A stretch of DNA of 41,016 nt from Lysobacterales bacterium. GTDB lineage: Bacteria; Pseudomonadota; Gammaproteobacteria; Xanthomonadales; Xanthomonadaceae. This document shows, piece by piece, positions 35,802 to 41,016 of the stretch. Under the pieces are notes generated by a model. The model made no database searches. It worked only from the letters and a program-made list of their open reading frames with translations, and was not told where the DNA came from. The number at the start of each line of letters is the position of its first letter. Position 1 is the first letter of the stretch. Both the position numbers and the translations under genes were made by a program. Where the stretch lies: NCBI GenBank assembly GCA_017302035.1, contig JAFLEA010000021.1, positions 1 to 41,016 on the forward strand, given 5' to 3'.

Positions 35802-36736
35802 CAAGCGGATGGACCTGGTACATCGTCTTCCTGGTGGTGCTCAACATCGGCGGCTGCGCCTGGCTGCTGTGGTGGACCTCGCGCCGGCGCCCGGGCGACC
35901 CCAAGCCCGACGACACCTCGCACGTCTGGGACGGCGACCTGACCGAATACAACAAGCCGCTGCCGAAGTGGTGGATCAACCTGTTCTACCTGACCATCCT
36001 CTTCGCCATCGGCTACCTGGCCTGGTTCGGCGGCCTGGGCGGGATCGGCGCCTACAGCGGCTGGACCTCGGCGCATGAGCACGACACGCAGAAAGCCGTG
36101 GCCGACGCCAGGCTCGAACAGACCTTCGCCCCCTACGCCGGCCAGGCGATCGACGTGCTGGCGCAGGATCCCAAGGCGCTGGCACTGGGCCGCTCGGTGT
36201 TCGCCAACACCTGCGCGGTGTGCCATGGCTCGTCCGGCCAGGGCGCGATCGGCTACCCGAACCTGACCGACAACGTGTGGCACTGGGGCGGCACGCCCGA
36301 GCAGATCCTGACCACGGTGCTGGACGGCCGCGAAGGCGTCATGCCCGAGTGGGGCACGGTGCTGACCGGCATGGGCGGTCCGGAAGCGGTGGACTACGTG
36401 GTGGCCTACGTGCGCGCGCTGTCCAGCCCGGGCACCCTGCAGAACGACTTCATGGCCGCACAGGGCCAGAAGCTGTTCGAAGGCGTGTGCGCGGCCTGCC
36501 ACGGCGTGGACGGCAAGGGCAACCAGGACCTGGGTGCGCCGGACCTGACCGACGGCTACTGGATGTACGGCGCCAGCCGCGAGAGCCTGCGCCACACCAT
36601 CGAGCACGGCCGCCACGGGGTCATGCCCGCGCACCGCGAACTGCTCGGCGAAACCCGTTCCCGCCTGGCTGCTGCCTACGTCTGGTCGCTGTCGCATAAT
36701 GCAGCCAGGACCGCGGCCCAGCAGAGCGAACAGTGA
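35798..36736 (+). CDS. ccoP: cbb3 oxidase dihaem cytochrome c subunit
   Basis: CcoP accepts electrons from periplasmic cytochrome c or the bc1 complex and hands them to CcoO. The 312-residue protein has a first helix (about 5-25), a hinge with the CcoP signature HVWDGDLTEYNKPLPKWW, a second helix, and two c-type haem domains with CAVCH (Cys139, Cys142, His143) and CAACH (Cys231, Cys234, His235). The two-helix N-terminus is the long CcoP form. It ends overlapping the next gene by four bases (GTGA). Confidence 0.97.
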   Translation: MTSGWTWYIVFLVVLNIGGCAWLLWWTSRRRPGDPKPDDTSHVWDGDLTEYNKPLPKWWINLFYLTILFAIGYLAWFGGLGGIGAYSGWTSAHEHDTQKAVADARLEQTFAPYAGQAIDVLAQDPKALALGRSVFANTCAVCHGSSGQGAIGYPNLTDNVWHWGGTPEQILTTVLDGREGVMPEWGTVLTGMGGPEAVDYVVAYVRALSSPGTLQNDFMAAQGQKLFEGVCAACHGVDGKGNQDLGAPDLTDGYWMYGASRESLRHTIEHGRHGVMPAHRELLGETRSRLAAAYVWSLSHNAARTAAQQSEQ

Positions 36737-37032
36737 CGCCCGACTTCAGCGAACCCAGATTCGACCACCCGCCCCGACCGCTCGCACAGCGCATCGGGGC
36801 CATCGCCTGGCCCAGCTTCTTCGCCGCCGGCGTGGCGACGATGGTGTTCTTCGCCTTCGTCGACCCGCTGGCGTTGCGGGACATGACTTTCCCCGACCTG
36901 CCGATGACCCGCGAGCTGGGCTATACGGCGGGCTTCTTCATGTTCTGGGCGGCCACCGCCTCCTCCAGCCTGTTCACCTGGATCCTGCTGCGCCCCTCCA
37001 GCCGCTACAACCGGGCGCTGCCGCCGGAATAA
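36733..37032 (+). CDS. small two-helix membrane protein of the cco operon
   Basis: A 99-residue protein with a hydrophilic start and two membrane helices (about 25-48 and 65-88). I do not recognise a named family. The GTG start overlaps the ccoP stop (36733-36736), which argues for translational coupling and hence a real gene. Its place between ccoP and ccoG suggests a role in oxidase assembly or stability. It has no cysteines or CxxC motif, so it is not CcoS or a copper chaperone of the Sco/PCuAC type. Confidence 0.78.
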   Translation: MTPDFSEPRFDHPPRPLAQRIGAIAWPSFFAAGVATMVFFAFVDPLALRDMTFPDLPMTRELGYTAGFFMFWAATASSSLFTWILLRPSSRYNRALPPE

Positions 37033-37122
37033 CCGGCCAGGCTGCGTGATGAATACCCCCAACCTCCCCAGCATCGGACCGTCCGCGCCAGCGCGCGGGG
37101 ACCGCGAGCCAGGACGAAAACC

Positions 37123-38673
37123 ATGAGCAAGCGCATCCCCCTGGACGTCGTCGACGGCCAGGGCAATTCGCTCTACGTCAGCGAACGCAAGGTCTATCCG
37201 CGCGACGTCTCCGGCCGCTTCAACCGCCTGCGCGTGGCCGCGGTGGTGTGGCTGCTGGGCATGTACTACGTGTTCCCGTGGCTGCGCTGGGACGGCCGCC
37301 AGGCGGTGCTGTTCGACCTGCCGGCGCGCAAGTTCTACATCTTCGGGCTGGTGTTCTGGCCGCAGGACTTCCTGTTCCTGGCCATGCTGTTGATCATCGC
37401 GGCGATGACCCTGTTCTTCTCCACCGCCCTGGCCGGGCGCCTGTGGTGCGGCTACGCCTGCCCACAGACGGTGTGGACCGAGATCTTCCTGTGGATGGAG
37501 CGCTGGACCGAGGGTGACCGGCCGAAGCGGATGAAGCTCGACGCCGGCCCCTGGACCCGCGAGAAGATCCTGCGCAAGACCGCCAAGCACGCGTTGTGGG
37601 CCGCGTTCGCGCTATGGACCGGCTTCACCTTCGTCGGCTTCTTCACCCCGATCGTGGACCTGGCCTCGCGCCTGGTGCCGTTCGCCTGGGGCGGCTGGGA
37701 GACGTTCTGGGTGCTGTTCTACGCCCTGGCCACCTGGGGCAACGCCGGCTTCCTGCGCGAGCAGGTGTGCAAGTACATGTGCCCCTATGCGCGCTTCCAG
37801 AGCGCGATGTTCGACCGCAACACCCTGCTGATCGCCTACGACCCGATGCGCGGCGAGCCGCGCGGCCCGCGCAAGCGCGGCCTGGCCAGCGTGCTCGAAC
37901 GCGCGCGCGGCCTGCTCGACACGACCACCGCCTACGACTACGTGTTCCGCGCCGGCAAGCACCCGTCCGCCGCGACCCAGGCCGCCCACGCCAAGGGCAC
38001 GATCACCTGGGACGGCGACCTGGGCGAAGTGCAGCCGCTGCCGAAGTTCGCGCCCGAGGAACTGGGCGACTGCATCGACTGCACCATCTGCGTGCAGGTG
38101 TGCCCGACCGGCATCGACATCCGCAACGGCCTGCAGTACGAGTGCATCGCCTGCGGCCTGTGCATCGACGCCTGCGACGAGGTGATGGACAAGGTCGGCT
38201 ATCCGCGCGGCCTGATCCGCTACTCGACCCAGAACGCGATCGACGGCAAGTCCACCCGGGTGCTGCGCCCGCGCATCTTCGTCTACGGCCTGCTGCTGCT
38301 GGGCTTCTGCGTCGCCTGGGTCTGGGGCGTGACCCACCGCAGCGACCTGATCGCCGAGGTGCTGCGCGACCGCAATGCGCTGTACCGCGAGACCTTCGAC
38401 GGCGTGGAGAACGACTACACGCTCAAGCTGATCAACAAGAGTCAGGAAACACGACGCTTCCGCATCTCGCTGGAGGCCGATGACGCCAACCTGCGGCTGA
38501 CCCGCGCCGACGAGGTGGTCGAGGCCGGCCCTGAGCAGGTCTTGCCGGTCACCCTGAGCGTGGTCTCCGACGAGGGCATCGGGGGCCGGCACGGCATACG
38601 CTTCGTGGTCGAGAGCGAGGACGGGCGCGAACGGCGCGTGATCGAAAGCAGCTTCTTCGGACCGACACGATGA
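37123..38673 (+). CDS. ccoG: CcoG (FixG/RdxA) ferredoxin-type copper reductase for cbb3 assembly
   Basis: CcoG is an inner-membrane iron-sulfur protein that reduces Cu(II) so that CcoI can handle copper during cbb3 assembly. The 516-residue protein begins with a cytoplasmic segment and then about five helices, with GRLWCGYACPQTVWTEIF and VCKYMCPYARFQSAMFD. Two [4Fe-4S] motifs follow, CIDCTICVQVCP and CIACGLCIDACDEVMDKVGYP, and a C-terminal immunoglobulin-like FixG_C domain. AGGACG lies before the ATG. The 90 bases before it hold no recognisable site. The stop overlaps ccoH (ATGA). Confidence 0.96.
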   Translation: MSKRIPLDVVDGQGNSLYVSERKVYPRDVSGRFNRLRVAAVVWLLGMYYVFPWLRWDGRQAVLFDLPARKFYIFGLVFWPQDFLFLAMLLIIAAMTLFFSTALAGRLWCGYACPQTVWTEIFLWMERWTEGDRPKRMKLDAGPWTREKILRKTAKHALWAAFALWTGFTFVGFFTPIVDLASRLVPFAWGGWETFWVLFYALATWGNAGFLREQVCKYMCPYARFQSAMFDRNTLLIAYDPMRGEPRGPRKRGLASVLERARGLLDTTTAYDYVFRAGKHPSAATQAAHAKGTITWDGDLGEVQPLPKFAPEELGDCIDCTICVQVCPTGIDIRNGLQYECIACGLCIDACDEVMDKVGYPRGLIRYSTQNAIDGKSTRVLRPRIFVYGLLLLGFCVAWVWGVTHRSDLIAEVLRDRNALYRETFDGVENDYTLKLINKSQETRRFRISLEADDANLRLTRADEVVEAGPEQVLPVTLSVVSDEGIGGRHGIRFVVESEDGRERRVIESSFFGPTR

Positions 38674-39191
38674 ACGAACCCGGCTCCATGCAAACCCGCC
38701 CATCCACCTGGCGCAACCCGGTGATGTGGCTGGTGGTGGGTCTGCCGCTGCTGTCGATCGTGGCCGGCGTGGGCCTGGTGGTGATCGCCACCCGGGCCGG
38801 CGGCAGCGACGCGGTGTCCGACCCGGTGCGGCGGGTGTCGCAGATCCAGACCAGCGACCTCGGCCCCGACCAGGCGGCCCGGCGGCTCGGGCTCAGCGCA
38901 GTGCTGCGGGTCGAGGACGGCATCGTGGAAGTGTTGCCGGCCACCGGCGGGTTCGCCCATGACGCGCCGCTGCGCCTGACCCTGGAGCACCCGACCCGTG
39001 GCGCCGAGGACCTGCAGCTTGAGCTGCCGGCGCAAGGCCCGGGCTGGCGCATCGAGCAGGCGGTGGATGCGGACCACGACTGGATCGTGCACCTGCGCCC
39101 GGCCGACGGCGCATGGCGCCTGCAGGGGCGCCTGCCCCGGCAGCAGCACGCCGCACGGCTGGCGCCGGTCCTGGGCGGCGGCAGCGGCTGA
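38670..39191 (+). CDS. ccoH: FixH/CcoH assembly protein
   Basis: FixH-type proteins are membrane-anchored factors required for stable cbb3 oxidase. The 173-residue protein has one helix (about 16-41: NPVMWLVVGLPLLSIVAGVGLVVIA) and a periplasmic beta-rich domain with LEHPTRGAEDLQLELP and WIVHLRPADGAWRLQGRLP, matching the FixH pattern. It overlaps ccoG by four bases and is followed after five bases by ccoI. Confidence 0.9.
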   Translation: MNEPGSMQTRPSTWRNPVMWLVVGLPLLSIVAGVGLVVIATRAGGSDAVSDPVRRVSQIQTSDLGPDQAARRLGLSAVLRVEDGIVEVLPATGGFAHDAPLRLTLEHPTRGAEDLQLELPAQGPGWRIEQAVDADHDWIVHLRPADGAWRLQGRLPRQQHAARLAPVLGGGSG

Positions 39192-39196
39192 AGGCG

Positions 39197-41016
39197 ATGG
39201 GGACCGGCCTGGCCGCGCACGACGCATCCGCGGTGGCCACCGGCAGTTGCCGCCACTGCGGCGAGGCCCTGCCCGCGCGACCGGTGGTGCAGGCGGTGGA
39301 AGACCAGTGGCAGGCATTCTGCTGCCAGGGCTGCGCCGCGGCGGCCGAATGGATCGCCGGGGCCGAACTGGACGGCTACTACCGCCTGCGCAGCACCGCC
39401 GCCGGCCGCGTCGGCGACGACTTGCCCGACCTGGCGGTGTGGGACCGCGCCGACGTGCAGGCCGAACACAGCCGCACCGTCGATGGCGGCCGCGAGATCA
39501 CCCTGCTCACCGACGGCATGCGCTGCGCGGCCTGCGCCTGGCTGATCGACCGCGCCCTGCGCCGCGAGCCGGGGGTGCTGGATTGCGGCGCCAATGCGAT
39601 CACCGGCCGCATCCGCATCGCCTGGGATCCTGCGCGCACCGCGCTGTCGGCGCCGCTGCAGCGACTGGCCATGCTCGGCTACCGGCCGTACCTGGCCGGC
39701 AGCGAGGCGGCCGAACGCGAGCGCACCCGCGAGCGCCGGCGCTGGCTGCTGCGCCTGGGCATCGCCGGGCTGGGCACGCTGCAGGCGATGATGCTGGCCG
39801 AAGCGCTGTACCTGGACTTCGACAACACCATGCCGACGGCCACCCGCGACTTCTTCCGCTGGCTGACCTTCCTGCTGTCCACGCCGGTGGTGTTCTATTC
39901 CGGTTGGCCGTTCCTGTCCGGGGCGATGCGCGAACTGCGCGAGCGCCGCCTCGGCATGGACGTGCTGATCGCCGGCTCGGTGCTGCTGGCCTATTTCGCC
40001 AGCCTGTTCGAGACCATCCGCGGCGGCCCGCACGTGTGGTACGACGCGGCAGTGATGTTCGTGTTCCTGTTGCTGGCCGCGCGCATGCTCGAGCAGCGCG
40101 CGCGCAGCGTGGCCAGCGCCCAGGTCGACGCGCTGGCGCGGGCGCGGCCGGCCTTCGCCACCCGCGAACTGGCCGACGGCGGGCGCGAGACCGTGCCGCT
40201 GGCCGCGCTGCGGCCCGGCGACGTGGCCTGCGTGGCCGCCGGCGAGTCGGTGCCGGCCGACGGCACCCTGGTCGATGACGAAGCCTGGTTCGAGGAGGCG
40301 CTGCTGACCGGCGAATCGGCGCCGGTGCGCCGGCGCGCGGGCGAACCCGTCTACGCTGGCACGGTCTGCCGCGAACGCCCGGCGCGGCTGGTGGTCACCT
40401 GCACCGGTGCGGCCACCCGCATTTCGCAACTGGCGCGCCTGGTCGAGCAGGCGCAGGCGCACCGCCCCGCGCTGGCGCGCACCGCCGACCGCATCGGCAG
40501 CCGCTTCGTGCTCGGCCTGCTGCCGGTGACCGTGGCCGTGTTCGCCTGGTGGTGGCACCACGAGCCGGCGCGCGCGCTGGAAGTCACCCTGGCGCTGCTG
40601 GTGATCAGTTGCCCCTGCGCGCTGTCGCTGGCGGTGCCGGCCGCGCTGGCGGCCGCGCACGGCACCCTGGCCAAGCTCGGTCTGCTGGCGCTGCGCCCGG
40701 ACGCGCTGGACACCCTGGCCCGCGCCACCGACGTGGTGTTCGACAAGACCGGCACCCTCAGCGACGGCCGCCCGGTGCTGACGACGGTGGAGGTCTTCGG
40801 CATCGACCGCGAGCGCGCGCTGCGGATCGCCGCGGCGCTCGAACGCGACAGCGGCCATCCGCTGGCGGCGGCATTCGCCACCCGCGATGCGCCGGCCATC
40901 TCCGCCACCGACGTACGGACCGTGCCCGGCCGCGGGGTGCAAGGCGCGCTGGAAGGCACCACCTGGCACCTCGGCCGCGCCGACTTCGCCGCCGGCCGCG
41001 ACGACGACGGCGCGCT
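39197..41016 (+). CDS. ccoI: CcoI/FixI-type copper P1B-ATPase (3' end outside the window)
   Basis: CcoI exports copper to the periplasm or membrane for insertion into the cbb3 CuB site. The visible 606 residues include an N-terminal zinc-ribbon-like CRHC/FCCQGC region (Cys18-46), a metal-binding domain with MRCAAC (Cys110, Cys113), then membrane helices. The actuator TGES (371-374), the transport motif CPC (472-474) and the phosphorylation motif DKTGT (Asp516) follow, then SGHPL in the ATP-binding domain. The frame is open to the window edge; roughly 200 residues with the hinge and last helices should follow. The ATG at 39197 lies five bases after the ccoH stop. Confidence 0.95.
   Translation, partial: MGTGLAAHDASAVATGSCRHCGEALPARPVVQAVEDQWQAFCCQGCAAAAEWIAGAELDGYYRLRSTAAGRVGDDLPDLAVWDRADVQAEHSRTVDGGREITLLTDGMRCAACAWLIDRALRREPGVLDCGANAITGRIRIAWDPARTALSAPLQRLAMLGYRPYLAGSEAAERERTRERRRWLLRLGIAGLGTLQAMMLAEALYLDFDNTMPTATRDFFRWLTFLLSTPVVFYSGWPFLSGAMRELRERRLGMDVLIAGSVLLAYFASLFETIRGGPHVWYDAAVMFVFLLLAARMLEQRARSVASAQVDALARARPAFATRELADGGRETVPLAALRPGDVACVAAGESVPADGTLVDDEAWFEEALLTGESAPVRRRAGEPVYAGTVCRERPARLVVTCTGAATRISQLARLVEQAQAHRPALARTADRIGSRFVLGLLPVTVAVFAWWWHHEPARALEVTLALLVISCPCALSLAVPAALAAAHGTLAKLGLLALRPDALDTLARATDVVFDKTGTLSDGRPVLTTVEVFGIDRERALRIAAALERDSGHPLAAAFATRDAPAISATDVRTVPGRGVQGALEGTTWHLGRADFAAGRDDDGA

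Overview
The window is a chromosomal segment of a high-GC gammaproteobacterium. The rppH, fnr (four-cysteine Anr/FNR), hemN, acnD-prpF and czc genes look like those of the Xanthomonadaceae/Lysobacteraceae (Lysobacter, Luteimonas, Pseudoxanthomonas, Stenotrophomonas and relatives). This placement rests on recognising the proteins by eye, not on a database search. Coding density is high, and stop/start overlaps (ATGA, GTGA) are common inside operons.

Layout. 1-1437: the tail of an unidentified gene, rppH, an elongator tRNA-Met with a good promoter and terminator, then a scar holding direct repeats and the 3' end of an IS3-type transposase. 1438-2667: an MFS transporter. 2869-8148: a two-component system (histidine kinase and OmpR-type regulator) divergent from a PAP2 phosphatase and an EptA/MCR-type phosphoethanolamine transferase, then a convergent PepSY-type secreted protein. 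This looks like a lipid A remodelling locus, with a perfect inverted repeat in the divergent promoter region. 8468-9217: an acetoacetyl-CoA reductase-type SDR. 9237-11766: a tight three-gene operon of an OLD/ABC-like ATPase with a WPEGFF tail, a PIN-domain nuclease and an Rnl2-like RNA ligase. This is the strongest candidate here for an undescribed system. 11793-13241: a DcaP-like porin.

13364-26128: a low-oxygen/nitric-oxide region with hemN, fnr, quinol-dependent nitric oxide reductase norB, a heavy-metal efflux operon (cysteine-rich small protein and czcCBA), then nnrS, a SirB2-like membrane protein and a small CCGGC-tailed protein. 26284-30544: acnD, a rhodanese gene and prpF (2-methylcitrate pathway enzymes), without prpB or prpC. 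30565-33261: a Pat-like acyl-CoA synthetase/GNAT acetyltransferase on the minus strand. 33553-41016: the cbb3 oxidase cluster ccoN-O-Q-P, a small membrane protein, ccoG, ccoH (fixH), and ccoI cut by the window end.

How it works together. FNR-type boxes (TTGAY-N4-RTCAA or close variants) lie before hemN, norB, nnrS and ccoN, each with a plausible -10 at the class II spacing. Together with fnr itself they form a local regulon for microaerobic respiration, oxygen-independent haem synthesis and nitric oxide handling. At hemN and nnrS the predicted transcription start falls on the ATG. acnD and the czc leader gene also have a -10-like hexamer 6-8 nt before the ATG and no ribosome binding site, so leaderless mRNAs appear to be a recurrent feature.
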